Shown: in pieces, positions 1 to 7,695 of the stretch
How positions within the stretch are numbered: the stretch's first letter is position 1
Layout: each line of letters begins with the position of its first letter
Origin: an uncultured Erysipelotrichaceae bacterium
GTDB taxonomy: Bacteria; Bacillota_I; Bacilli_A; RFN20; CAG-826
Assembly: GCA_902801805.1 (NCBI GenBank)
Contig: CADCJP010000006.1
Location: forward strand, 1 to 25,002
Direction of reading: 5' to 3'
DNA: 25,002 nucleotides
Position numbers and translations under genes: made by a program
Notes under the pieces: generated by a model
What the model was told of the DNA's origin: nothing
Seen by the model: the letters and a program-made list of their open reading frames with translations, nothing else
Database searches by the model: none

Positions 1-27
1 AAAGAAAAAAGCGCTTTTTTAAAGCGC
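1..27 (-). terminator. Rho-independent terminator of the dnaB-dnaI operon
   Basis: Read on the minus strand, a perfect 7-bp stem (GCGCTTT / AAAGCGC) with a 3-base loop is followed by TTTTTTCTTT. It lies about 105 bases beyond the dnaI stop. On the plus strand no T-run follows, so it works in one direction. It is embedded in the reading frame of the convergent coaE-like gene. Confidence 0.65.
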
Positions 28-186
28 ATTAATGATGAAAATAATTTGTTTAACGAACATCTCTCTGAGATAGACTTTATCGTTAATAATAACGATAATC
101 TAGCATGTCTACGCCAAGAAGTTCGCGAAGTTATTTGTAAAGTTGAAGATCGCCTAAATCCACTTCCTCAAGACACATCGCTTTAA
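1..186 (+). CDS. C-terminal end of a probable dephospho-CoA kinase (left-truncated by the window)
   Basis: An open frame runs from the first base to a TAA at 184-186 and gives 61 residues without a start, so the gene begins outside the window. The segment EIDFIVNNND followed by LRQEVREVI resembles the end of CoaE, where an 'ADxVIxNxG' strand precedes a last helix 'LxxQV'. CoaE phosphorylates dephospho-CoA in the final step of coenzyme A synthesis. The P-loop and the other diagnostic parts are not visible, so the family call rests on this short stretch. Another P-loop nucleoside kinase is possible. The last 56 bases overlap the 3' end of dnaI on the other strand. Confidence 0.45.
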   Translation, partial: KEKSAFLKRINDENNLFNEHLSEIDFIVNNNDNLACLRQEVREVICKVEDRLNPLPQDTSL

Positions 187-1039
187 TTGTCTTCACGATT
201 TGTTTAGACATAATCGCACCAGCGTTGGATGTGGAATAAAGGACTTTGATTTCATCGAGTGTGAAGTTACTTGTAAAGATAGTAAATAACTTTTTATTGC
301 AACGAGATGTGATGATTTCGTTAACAATGGCGTCACGGATGAAATCGCTCTTGAACTCATGACCAAAGTCATCAATGATTAAGACTGGAACAGTGCTATA
401 TTGTTCTAGTTTTTTCTTGAATTCGTCAGTATTTTTTTGCTTACTTAACTCACTGAGTTCAAGGATGCGCTTGCTAGAGTTCATGAAGCAAATTGGGACT
501 TTGCCTTTAATGCCTCTTTTGGCTAGATCAATCGCCATCGCTGCAGCTAAATAGGACTTACCAGAACCGATACCACCATAGAGATAAATCCATTTGGTAT
601 CTTCGTTTTTAACATAGGACATGTAAGTCTTAACAGCTTCACTTTTCGCTTCACTCTTATCAACATCACCCATTGTGACATCAAGCCATTCATCTGGGAA
701 ATCTTGTGTTAAGAATTGTCTTTCAAAACTGACACGTTTAAGTAATGCACGACATGGGATGAGCTGAGTTTCCACCACACCATTTGCGTATGTTACTTTG
801 CTATTGAGATAGGCGTTGTCCTTCTTACATTTCTTTAAACCTGGGCAATTTCTACAGTAATTAATGTCTCTGACAAAATCATAGATTTTGACAACATTAT
901 CATCTATTACTTGTTCGCTCATGCCTAGCTCTTTACAATACTTGATTGCGGAAGGGCAATTATGCAACGCTTCTTTCATTTGATCGATGAGAGAATCATC
1001 GCTTTGAATTTTAAGATTATCGACTTTAAGCTTTTCCAC
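131..1039 (-). CDS. dnaI: Primosomal helicase loader DnaI
   Basis: DnaI is the AAA+ loader that places the replicative helicase on DNA at origins and restart sites in Firmicutes. From the preferred GTG start it has 302 residues. An N-terminal zinc module carries C62, C65, C71 and C96. The AAA+ core has a Walker A GGIGSGKS (about 155-162), a Walker B VLIIDD (about 219-224) and a sensor-like TIFTSN. An ATG fifteen bases upstream (1054) is in frame but has no ribosome site. The GTG at 1039 sits five bases after a perfect GGAGGTGA, itself inside the last codons of dnaB. The 14-base overlap with dnaB suggests translational coupling. The 3' end overlaps the convergent plus-strand gene by 56 bases. 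Confidence 0.93.
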   Translation of the reverse strand: MEKLKVDNLKIQSDDSLIDQMKEALHNCPSAIKYCKELGMSEQVIDDNVVKIYDFVRDINYCRNCPGLKKCKKDNAYLNSKVTYANGVVETQLIPCRALLKRVSFERQFLTQDFPDEWLDVTMGDVDKSEAKSEAVKTYMSYVKNEDTKWIYLYGGIGSGKSYLAAAMAIDLAKRGIKGKVPICFMNSSKRILELSELSKQKNTDEFKKKLEQYSTVPVLIIDDFGHEFKSDFIRDAIVNEIITSRCNKKLFTIFTSNFTLDEIKVLYSTSNAGAIMSKQIVKTIKAMCLEEVDLGDLQLYK

Positions 1040-2324
1040 CGTCGTCACCTCCATTTAATTCATCCATCATTCTGTCCCAGTCACTTTCCCAGTCAGATTC
1101 TTTTTCTTTTTTATTAACTGGTTCGATATTTTCTTCAACTGGAAGAACGATTTTCTTAATTTGTTTTTTACCTCTAGTCTTCTTATCGACTTTTCTGAGG
1201 TAGTTCATGGCATCCACGGCTGTACGCGCATTTTCTCTTACTAATGACGCGGCCACCTTTTCTGCGTACGCTCTTGAGAGCACGTTATCCGCCTTCGCGA
1301 GTACGTAATCTACAACAGCGTTAATGACTGGGTTTGGTAGATGGTAGTTTTTAGATAAATCGTTGATTAATCTAATGTCAGCGGCTGCTGGTCTAGTACC
1401 ATCTTGCAAGTAAGCCAGATAATCTTTTGGCGATTTGGTCTCCATGAGATTGATCTTTCTTGCCAAATCACTGTTACCGGTATTGAGGTTTGGTGCCACT
1501 TCTGTGTCCTTACCTTTGTAGCGGTATTTGTAATTCGTCTTTTCTTGCATTAATGAGGCAAGTTTATCGAAGTCTAAGCGCTGGCCTTTTGGTTTTTCCA
1601 AGTCATAGACTTGGTTAACGAGATTGGCCGCTTCATTTTCATCAACACCATTGAGTGTTGATAATCTTTCAATCTCTTTCATTTCTTCTTTTCTAAAAGC
1701 GGATTCTTTGAGTTGTGAAATCTCTTTTAGAGAATTGAAGAATTGTTCATAAGAGAAGGCGCCTTTGATCTTGCCTCTATTACGACCTTTCACCCCACCT
1801 TTGCTTTCCGCAGCTTCTACGAATGAGCTATCGTTAAGTTCTGGATGGAAGACTTCAGCAAAGGAGGCTGTAATCTCTTTTCCATAATCTTGGTGAGTAT
1901 CAAGGACATAAATCTTTTTAAGTCTATTGGCATTACTTTCACCAATGCTTCTAATGAGCATGCCATATAGGAGCGTGTCATCGAAGAATCCACTTGGGGA
2001 TTTAGGAGCATAGAGTTCGTAATGGTAAATCTTGAAGTCATTGCCTTCACTGACGAATGTCTTTAATAGGCCTGTTGCTTCAAGATACTTACGTGCATCT
2101 ACGAACGCACTAGCGGGCATCCTCATACGCAAGAATACTTGCTCGTGTGTACATAGAGGCGAGACTTTTTCGTTATTAGCTTCACTCCACAAAGTCATGT
2201 ATAAAGACAAGGCTTCAAAGCCAATCATCGGTTGATATAAGTTGCTTAAAGTATCGCGATCATAATCAGCGATCAACGATGCTAAACGTACTTCTAAGAA
2301 ATCTTGATGTGCTAATACTTTCAT
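1026..2324 (-). CDS. dnaB: Replication initiation and membrane attachment protein DnaB
   Basis: This is the Firmicutes DnaB initiation protein, not the helicase. It works with DnaD and DnaI to load helicase and is linked to membrane attachment of the origin in Bacillus subtilis. The 432 residues are close to the family's usual 450-470. The N-terminal YQPMIGFEALSLYMTLW (about 31-47) is characteristic. The C-terminal helical module (about 295-380) has the PKDYLAYLQDG ... LPNPVINAVVDYVL pattern of the DnaB_2 domain. A basic linker and an acidic DW-repeat tail (ESDWESDWDRMMDEL) follow. No Shine-Dalgarno sequence precedes the ATG, and the predicted transcript start is only about 20 bases upstream. 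The adjacent DnaA boxes suggest control by the initiator. Confidence 0.92.
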   Translation of the reverse strand: MKVLAHQDFLEVRLASLIADYDRDTLSNLYQPMIGFEALSLYMTLWSEANNEKVSPLCTHEQVFLRMRMPASAFVDARKYLEATGLLKTFVSEGNDFKIYHYELYAPKSPSGFFDDTLLYGMLIRSIGESNANRLKKIYVLDTHQDYGKEITASFAEVFHPELNDSSFVEAAESKGGVKGRNRGKIKGAFSYEQFFNSLKEISQLKESAFRKEEMKEIERLSTLNGVDENEAANLVNQVYDLEKPKGQRLDFDKLASLMQEKTNYKYRYKGKDTEVAPNLNTGNSDLARKINLMETKSPKDYLAYLQDGTRPAAADIRLINDLSKNYHLPNPVINAVVDYVLAKADNVLSRAYAEKVAASLVRENARTAVDAMNYLRKVDKKTRGKKQIKKIVLPVEENIEPVNKKEKESDWESDWDRMMDELNGGDDGGKA

Positions 2325-2351
2325 AGGGGAGTTCTGCCTGTCGGTGACGCT

Positions 2352-2381
2352 ATTATCACATACAGAAAAAACAAATGTAAA
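2352..2381 (-). promoter_or_regulatory. Promoter of dnaB-dnaI
   Basis: On the minus strand a -35 TTTACA (2376-2381) is separated by 18 bases from an extended -10 TGT-GATAAT (-10 at 2352-2357). The predicted start lies near 2344, which gives dnaB a leader of about 20 bases without a ribosome-binding site. A near-consensus DnaA box at 2391-2399 lies immediately upstream of the -35. Confidence 0.6.
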
Positions 2382-2390
2382 ATAAAAAAG

Positions 2391-2513
2391 ATATACACAC
2401 TTTTGAAGAAAATTTTATCCACATAGTGTGTTTAAACATTTATATATTTATATATAAATAAGTCAAGAAAAATTGTAAATTTGGCACTTATCCACATTAA
2501 AAGTTGTGGAAAA
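2391..2513. promoter_or_regulatory. DnaA-box cluster in the dnaB/pfkA divergent region
   Basis: Two perfect TTATCCACA boxes lie in the same orientation at 2415-2423 and 2488-2496. One-mismatch boxes lie at 2391-2399 (ATATACACA) and, inverted, at 2505-2513 (TTTTCCACA). Between the perfect boxes is an almost pure A/T stretch (about 2431-2460) resembling an unwinding element. The cluster fills the space between the two divergent promoters, so binding of DnaA could repress or activate dnaB and possibly pfkA. An origin-like role is possible, but dnaA and dnaN are not nearby. Confidence 0.6.
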
Positions 2514-2548
2514 AATCGTTTTTGGGAACCTTTTTAAAATTATGAGTG

Positions 2549-2581
2549 TATAATGTTGCCGTAATAATAATTTTATTATTA
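2549..2581 (+). promoter_or_regulatory. pfkA promoter -10 and start-site palindrome
   Basis: A perfect -10 TATAAT lies at 2549-2554; no good -35 is seen at 16-18 bases. Transcription would begin near 2561, just where a perfect palindrome starts (TAATAATAA-TT-TTATTATTA, 2562-2581). It could act as an operator or as a 5' hairpin. The pfkA ribosome site AGGGAG follows at once. Confidence 0.45.
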
Positions 2582-2595
2582 GGGAGAAAACTGAC

Positions 2596-3558
2596 ATGAT
2601 TAGAAAAATTGCGATATTAACAAGCGGTGGCGACGCCCCAGGTATGAACGCCTGTTTACGTGCCTGTATCCGTGCTGGTTTGTACCAAGGTAAAGAGATG
2701 TATGTCGTCTATGATGGCTTACGCGGTTTAGTCGAAGGCGACATCAAACAAGTCAACAAAGACTTCACCCAAGATATCATCAATAGAGGTGGCACAATCA
2801 TTAGAAGTGCTCGTATTCCAGAATTCAAAGAAGAAGCCGTTAGTAAGAAAGCTGCGGATAACTTAAGAGACTTTGAAATCGACGCTTTAATTGGTATCGG
2901 TGGAGACGGTACATTCAGAGGTCTACAAGCTTTATCTAAACACGGCATTATCTGCATTGGTATCCCAGGCACAATTGATAACGATGTCGGTAGCACTGAT
3001 GAAACAATTGGCTTTGCCACAGCGCTTAACACAATTTGTGAATGCGTCGATAAACTTAAAGATACATCTGGTTCTCATCAACGTTGCTCTTTAATTGAAG
3101 TTATGGGTCGTCACTGTGGTGACTTAGCAATGTTTGCTGCTTTAGCAGAAGGCGCTGAAGGCGTCATCTGTGTTGAGCATCCTTTAAAGAAGGACGTCTT
3201 ATTCCGCAAGTTACGTAAAATGAAAGCTCAAAATAAGAGCCACGCGATCATTATCGTCAGTGAAAACTTATTAGATATTAATGAATTAGCCGGTGAAATT
3301 GCTAAAGAAACTGGCTTCGATACAAGAACAGAAGTTCTTGGTAGATTACAAAGAGGTGGTTCTCCAACCGCTCACGATAGAATTTTAGCCGCTAGATTTG
3401 GCGCTAAAGCTGTCGACCTCTTATGTGATAAAGAACCAACAAGTCGTATCGTTGGTATTAAACAAAACGAAATCGTTGATTACCCAATCGACGAAGCCGT
3501 TGAAATGAAACATAGGCATACACATGGATTAAGAGATTTAATCGATATGTTGCAATAA
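2596..3558 (+). CDS. pfkA: ATP-dependent 6-phosphofructokinase
   Basis: The enzyme phosphorylates fructose 6-phosphate to fructose 1,6-bisphosphate, the committed step of glycolysis, in the cytoplasm. The 320 residues match bacterial PfkA. Visible motifs are SGGDAPGMN near the N-terminus, GIGGDGT with D104-G105 (glycine here marks the ATP-dependent type; pyrophosphate enzymes have Asp), PGTIDNDV with catalytic D128 and D130, MGRHCGDLA, and LQRGGSPTAHDR. The ATG follows AGGGAG at nine bases. The gene diverges from dnaB across the DnaA-box region. It is followed by thrS after 60 bases with no terminator between, so the two are probably co-transcribed. Confidence 0.97.
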   Translation: MIRKIAILTSGGDAPGMNACLRACIRAGLYQGKEMYVVYDGLRGLVEGDIKQVNKDFTQDIINRGGTIIRSARIPEFKEEAVSKKAADNLRDFEIDALIGIGGDGTFRGLQALSKHGIICIGIPGTIDNDVGSTDETIGFATALNTICECVDKLKDTSGSHQRCSLIEVMGRHCGDLAMFAALAEGAEGVICVEHPLKKDVLFRKLRKMKAQNKSHAIIIVSENLLDINELAGEIAKETGFDTRTEVLGRLQRGGSPTAHDRILAARFGAKAVDLLCDKEPTSRIVGIKQNEIVDYPIDEAVEMKHRHTHGLRDLIDMLQ

Positions 3559-3618
3559 ATGGCTATAAGCCAAAAGGATAAGCCCGCTATTGTATTGCGG
3601 AGGGAAAGAATTAAATTT

Positions 3619-5418
3619 ATGAAAGTACAACAACATGACGGTTCCATTGTTGAAATGGAAAAAACCAGTGCGGAAGCACTAGAAGTATTGAACCATTCTA
3701 CTTCTCACTTATTAGCGCAAGCTATTACAGAATTATATCCAAAAGCCCTGTTTGGCTTTGGACCTGCTATTGAGAATGGCTTCTATTACGACATCGATTT
3801 CGGTGAAGACGTTATTACAGAAAACGATCTCCCAGTTATCGAAAAGAAAATGAGAGAATTAGCAGGCAAAGATTTAAGAATCGTTCGCGAAGAGCTCACT
3901 AAAGAGCAAGCTCTCGAACTATTCAAAAGCAATCCTTATAAGGTTGAACTCATTAAAGAAATTAATGAAAGTATTACCATCTTCAAGCAAGGCGACTTCG
4001 TTGATTTATGCCGCGGACCACACATTATGTCCACAGGACTAATCAAACATTTTAAACTACTTTCTTTAGCAGGGGCCTACTGGAGAGGTAATAGTAAAAA
4101 CAAACAATTAACAAGAATATATGGTACCTCTTGGTATACCGCTGAAGATTTAAATAAATGGCTCGAAATTCTTGAAGAAAGAAAGAGAAGAGACCACCGT
4201 ATTTTAGGCAAACAATTAGGTATCTTTATGTACGATGACCTTGTTGGTAAAGGTTTACCAATGTGGTTACCTAATGGTTTCCTTGTTAGACGTATGTTAA
4301 GTGACTACATCATGGATAAAGAAATAGCCTTAGGCTATAAACACGTCTTAACTCCATGCTTAGGCAACGTTGAATTATATAAGACTTCTGGTCACTGGGC
4401 CCACTACCAAAAGGATATGTTCCCAAAAATGGATGTCGATAACGAATCCTATGTCTTAAGACCAATGAACTGCCCACACCATATGGTTATGTACAGAAGT
4501 GCTTTGCACTCATATCGTGAATTACCATTAAAGATTGCAGAAATCGCGGCTGACTTCCGTTTTGAAGCTTCAGGTGCCTTAACTGGTATTGAAAGAACTA
4601 GAGCGTTCTATCAAAACGACTCCCACATCTTCTGTATGCCAACTCAAATTGGTGATGTCTTCAAAGAAGTTACTAAACTTATTCTTGATGTCTATCACGA
4701 CTTTGGATTCCAAAACTATGCATTCCGTTTATCTTTAAGAGATCCTAACGATACCGAAAAATATTTCGGTAATGATGAACTCTGGGAAAAGAGTGAAAAC
4801 CAATTACGTGAAGTTTTAAAAGAATTAGGTGTTGATTATTATGAAGCCATTGGTGAAGCGGCTTTCTATGGTCCAAAACTTGACGTTCAAGTTAAGAGTG
4901 CGATTGGTCACGATGTCACATTAAGTACCATCCAACTTGACTATCAATTACCAGAAAGATTTGAACTTACCTATATCGATGAAAAAGGTGAGAAAGCTAG
5001 ACCAGTCGTTGTCCACCGCGCAATTTTAGGTTCTTTAGATCGTTTCATTGCCTTCTTAATTGAAGAAACTAAGGGTGCTTTCCCAACCTGGTTAGCCCCA
5101 GTGCAAGTTAACCTATTACCAGTTAACAATGATTACCACTTAGAATACGCTAACGAATTATTAGCGAAGTTCAAAGAACATGGTCTTAGAGTGACTCTCG
5201 ATGACTCTAACGATAAGCTCGGTTATAGAATGAGATCTTCTCAAATGAAGAAGATTCCATACACACTTGTTCTTGGTGATCACGAAAGAGATGATAGAAC
5301 AGTGACCTATAGAAGATTTGGTGTTCAAGAGCAAATCACTGTCAGCATTGATGAATTCTTAAAACTCATCGATGAAGAAATTAAAAATAAAGCACTACTT
5401 GCTTCTGAAAATAAGTAA
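3619..5418 (+). CDS. thrS: Threonyl-tRNA synthetase lacking the TGS domain
   Basis: The enzyme charges tRNA-Thr. The 599 residues compare with about 640 in E. coli and B. subtilis. The shortfall is all at the N-terminus: after MKVQQHDGSIVEME, which looks like the first TGS strand, the sequence goes straight into the editing domain. Editing residues are intact: HSTSH (H26, H30) and DLCRGPH (C131, H135). The catalytic core has the zinc ligands in NCPHHM, NDSHIF and VVHRAILGSLDR, and a normal anticodon-binding domain follows. An in-frame ATG at 3559 directly after the pfkA stop would add 20 residues unlike TGS. I prefer 3619 because a GGAGGG (3599-3604) precedes it, although its spacing of 14 bases is long. 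No T-box lies between pfkA and thrS. Confidence 0.93.
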   Translation: MKVQQHDGSIVEMEKTSAEALEVLNHSTSHLLAQAITELYPKALFGFGPAIENGFYYDIDFGEDVITENDLPVIEKKMRELAGKDLRIVREELTKEQALELFKSNPYKVELIKEINESITIFKQGDFVDLCRGPHIMSTGLIKHFKLLSLAGAYWRGNSKNKQLTRIYGTSWYTAEDLNKWLEILEERKRRDHRILGKQLGIFMYDDLVGKGLPMWLPNGFLVRRMLSDYIMDKEIALGYKHVLTPCLGNVELYKTSGHWAHYQKDMFPKMDVDNESYVLRPMNCPHHMVMYRSALHSYRELPLKIAEIAADFRFEASGALTGIERTRAFYQNDSHIFCMPTQIGDVFKEVTKLILDVYHDFGFQNYAFRLSLRDPNDTEKYFGNDELWEKSENQLREVLKELGVDYYEAIGEAAFYGPKLDVQVKSAIGHDVTLSTIQLDYQLPERFELTYIDEKGEKARPVVVHRAILGSLDRFIAFLIEETKGAFPTWLAPVQVNLLPVNNDYHLEYANELLAKFKEHGLRVTLDDSNDKLGYRMRSSQMKKIPYTLVLGDHERDDRTVTYRRFGVQEQITVSIDEFLKLIDEEIKNKALLASENK

Positions 5419-5442
5419 TTGTTGATTTAATCAAAACAAAAC

Positions 5443-5472
5443 GAAGCGCGTCATTGTAGGCGCGCTTTTCTT
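5443..5472 (+). terminator. Terminator of pfkA-thrS
   Basis: The stem AAGCGCG (5444-5450) / CGCGCTT (5461-5467) with a ten-base loop is followed by TTCTT. It lies 25 bases after the thrS stop. Confidence 0.8.
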
Positions 5473-5605
5473 ATGCGTATAAAACTATATATTTTATTCT
5501 AATTGCTGGTATATAATGAAATTAACCAAGGTGCATCATAAATTGATTTAGGGAGATCTTTTTTGGCACTCTTATAATCGTTAGTGACGTGCATTTTGTC
5601 TTAAT

Positions 5606-7513
5606 ATGCCAACTGAACTAATTCGTCTATATTCCAGAATGGGTGATGTCGCTGTCATCGCTCTTTGCTGTGTTGTCTTTATCTTATTAATGTTTTCTTA
5701 CGTAAACAGGACTAAGAGCTTTTATATTTTCTTTGGTATCGTCTTTATTCTCGTATTGGCTGCGATAGATAATATCGGTTATCACGAATTATTGACGCAT
5801 TATACAGAGAATATTAAATATTTAATATACACTATGCGAATACTATACCATTCGCTTTTGTTCATTGTGTTCTTCTTATTTGCTTTATATTCGACCTATG
5901 CGACAAACATGCGCAAGAACCAAGCGAAAGCAATCAGCATTGTTTCATTAAGTTTGTTCCTCCTTTTAGTGGGCATTGATATTCTCTTCTCTATTCTCGG
6001 ATTCGGCTTCCATATCGAAGATGGTACAGCGTATCGCGAATTCATCGACGTCTTTATCATTGGTTACTATGTTTATATTGCATTCTTATCATTCGTCGTC
6101 TTTAAAGCAAGAAAACTCGTTTTCAAACGAGTAGCCTACGTTTTCTTCGCGGTTATTGCCCTATCAGTCTTTATTAGAACTGCACAATTAATTATTAATG
6201 AAGCGTCATTGACAACAATGACATTTGCTCTTCCTGTGATCGCTATGCTCTTCACCATGCATGCTAATCCATACAACATCTCTATGGGTACATTAGATAA
6301 GTACGCTATGCGTGATATGGTCAAAAACTTATATAGGAAAGAGCTAGAGTTTATCTTTATGAGCATGACTCTTCCGGATTATGTTGGTGAAGGTAAATCG
6401 TTCCCTGAAGAAGTTAAAGCGCAGATTAGACGTTTCGCTTTGGAATTTTTTAGAGATGGAACTATGTTCCAAATTAATAACGGACAAGTTATCTTAATCG
6501 CCAGAAAAGACCATAATCCAGACTATGAAGAATGGATGGAAACAATTCTTAAAGCCTTTAGAGAGCAATACGCTATATTGAAGATTCCATATAAGATTGT
6601 TTATGGTGAATCCTTACAAGGCAAGATTGCGCATAACGAATATGCGGCCTTTATTGAATATGTTAATGATGATATTCCTGATAACGTTACTCATCGTGTT
6701 AAAGATAGCGATTTGAAACGTTATAAAACTGAGAGTTATATTACTGAACAATTAGCGGATATCGCTAGAACAGGTGACTTAGATGATCCACGTGTTTTAG
6801 TCTTTGCGCAACCCGTTTATAACATCTCTACGAAGAGATACGATACCGCGGAAGCATTGACGCGTTTGAGATTAGATAAAACAGGTTTAGTTTATCCTGG
6901 TACATTTGTACCAATCGCTGAAGAAAATGAATTAGTGCACGCGATTACTAAGACTGTTCTCAACAAAGCTTGCCAAATCGTTAAGAAGTACCGTCAAGAG
7001 GGCTACTCAATCAATCGTATCAGTGTCAATGTTTCGATGATTGAACTTAAGAACGGCAATTTCTGTGACGACATTATAAAGATTATTGAAGATAACGACG
7101 TTGATCCAGAAAATATCGCTATTGAATTAACTGAATCGCAAAACCTTGAAGACTTCATGATTATGAAGGATAGAATCGAAACTCTGCACGAGAAAGGTAT
7201 TAAATTCTACCTCGATGACTTTGGTACGGGTTACTCCAACATGGAACGTATTTTTGAGTTACCATTTGATATAATCAAATTCGATAGATCAATGGTCATT
7301 GCCTCAGGTGAAGATAAACGCTCTGAACAGCTTGTTGAAAACCTCGCTAAGATGTTCTCTAATTTCAACTTTAGCGTCTTATTTGAGGGCGTTGAAACTA
7401 ATGAGGATGAGAGACGCTGTTTAAGTATGTCCGCGGACTACTTACAGGGTTTCAAATACTCACAACCAATTCCTATCGATGAACTCCATACATTTTTATC
7501 TAAACCAAATTAA
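5606..7513 (+). CDS. Polytopic membrane protein with C-terminal EAL cyclic-di-GMP phosphodiesterase domain
   Basis: The 635 residues begin with about seven hydrophobic segments (near 15-33, 38-54, 74-98, 108-130, 147-168, 174-192 and 200-218). A region at about 240-370 without GGDEF motifs follows, then an EAL domain (about 395-635). All metal and catalytic positions appear present: E416 of the EAL motif, the N of SVNVS, E507 of ELTES, D537-D538 of DDFGTGYS, K558 of KFDRS, E594 of EGVET and Q614 of LQGF. It should therefore hydrolyse cyclic-di-GMP to pGpG at the membrane. The middle region could be a decayed GGDEF or a sensory domain. No Shine-Dalgarno precedes the ATG. An in-frame TGA at 5585 excludes a longer start; M12 is an alternative. 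The 5473-5605 leader has two TATAAT matches (5512-5517, 5573-5578) but no convincing -35. Confidence 0.88.
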   Translation: MPTELIRLYSRMGDVAVIALCCVVFILLMFSYVNRTKSFYIFFGIVFILVLAAIDNIGYHELLTHYTENIKYLIYTMRILYHSLLFIVFFLFALYSTYATNMRKNQAKAISIVSLSLFLLLVGIDILFSILGFGFHIEDGTAYREFIDVFIIGYYVYIAFLSFVVFKARKLVFKRVAYVFFAVIALSVFIRTAQLIINEASLTTMTFALPVIAMLFTMHANPYNISMGTLDKYAMRDMVKNLYRKELEFIFMSMTLPDYVGEGKSFPEEVKAQIRRFALEFFRDGTMFQINNGQVILIARKDHNPDYEEWMETILKAFREQYAILKIPYKIVYGESLQGKIAHNEYAAFIEYVNDDIPDNVTHRVKDSDLKRYKTESYITEQLADIARTGDLDDPRVLVFAQPVYNISTKRYDTAEALTRLRLDKTGLVYPGTFVPIAEENELVHAITKTVLNKACQIVKKYRQEGYSINRISVNVSMIELKNGNFCDDIIKIIEDNDVDPENIAIELTESQNLEDFMIMKDRIETLHEKGIKFYLDDFGTGYSNMERIFELPFDIIKFDRSMVIASGEDKRSEQLVENLAKMFSNFNFSVLFEGVETNEDERRCLSMSADYLQGFKYSQPIPIDELHTFLSKPN

Positions 7514-7522
7514 CAAAACTAT

Positions 7523-7551
7523 TTGACACATTATATTAATAATGATAATAT
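7523..7551 (+). promoter_or_regulatory. Promoter of infC-rpmI-rplT
   Basis: A perfect -35 TTGACA (7523-7528), a 17-base spacer and TAATAT (7546-7551), with a TGA just upstream giving an extended -10. It begins ten bases after the stop of the EAL gene. Confidence 0.75.
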
Positions 7552-7557
7552 CTTATC

Positions 7558-7673
7558 GCTAAAACGTAGAAAGCAGAGGCACCCGCTTCTCGCCAGACTG
7601 ACAAAAGTTGGTTGGCTAACGCTACTTCTTATGGGCTAAGAATGTTAACGGGTGCAATATGCATCCGTTTTTT
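7558..7673 (+). promoter_or_regulatory. L20-type leader with attenuator upstream of infC
   Basis: An intrinsic terminator (CGGGTGCA 7649-7656, loop ATA, TGCATCCG 7660-7667, then six T) lies before any infC ribosome site. Its ascending strand can instead pair perfectly with GCACCCG at 7579-7585. This is the competing long-range pairing expected of an antiterminator. In B. subtilis the same operon is controlled by L20 binding such a leader and favouring the terminator. The region between could form the L20-recognised fold; that part is inferred. Confidence 0.75.
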
Positions 7674-7695
7674 AACAAAAAGGAGTGTGATACTT

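Noticed and set aside
2391..2513. Chromosomal replication origin
   Set aside because: DnaA boxes and an A/T-rich stretch are present, but dnaA, dnaN and rpmH are absent, boxes are few, and a promoter role between divergent genes explains them.
3559..3618. Longer thrS from the ATG directly after pfkA
   Set aside because: The 20 extra residues do not resemble TGS and have no ribosome site; the region instead contains small inverted repeats (GGCT-ATA-AGCC and CCGC...GCGG).
3559..3618. T-box riboswitch upstream of thrS
   Set aside because: Only 60 bases separate it from pfkA, with no specifier stem, T-box sequence or terminator.
7612..7695. Longer infC from a TTG at 7612
   Set aside because: The extension would cover the attenuator hairpin and the ribosome site, and matches no IF-3 N-terminus.
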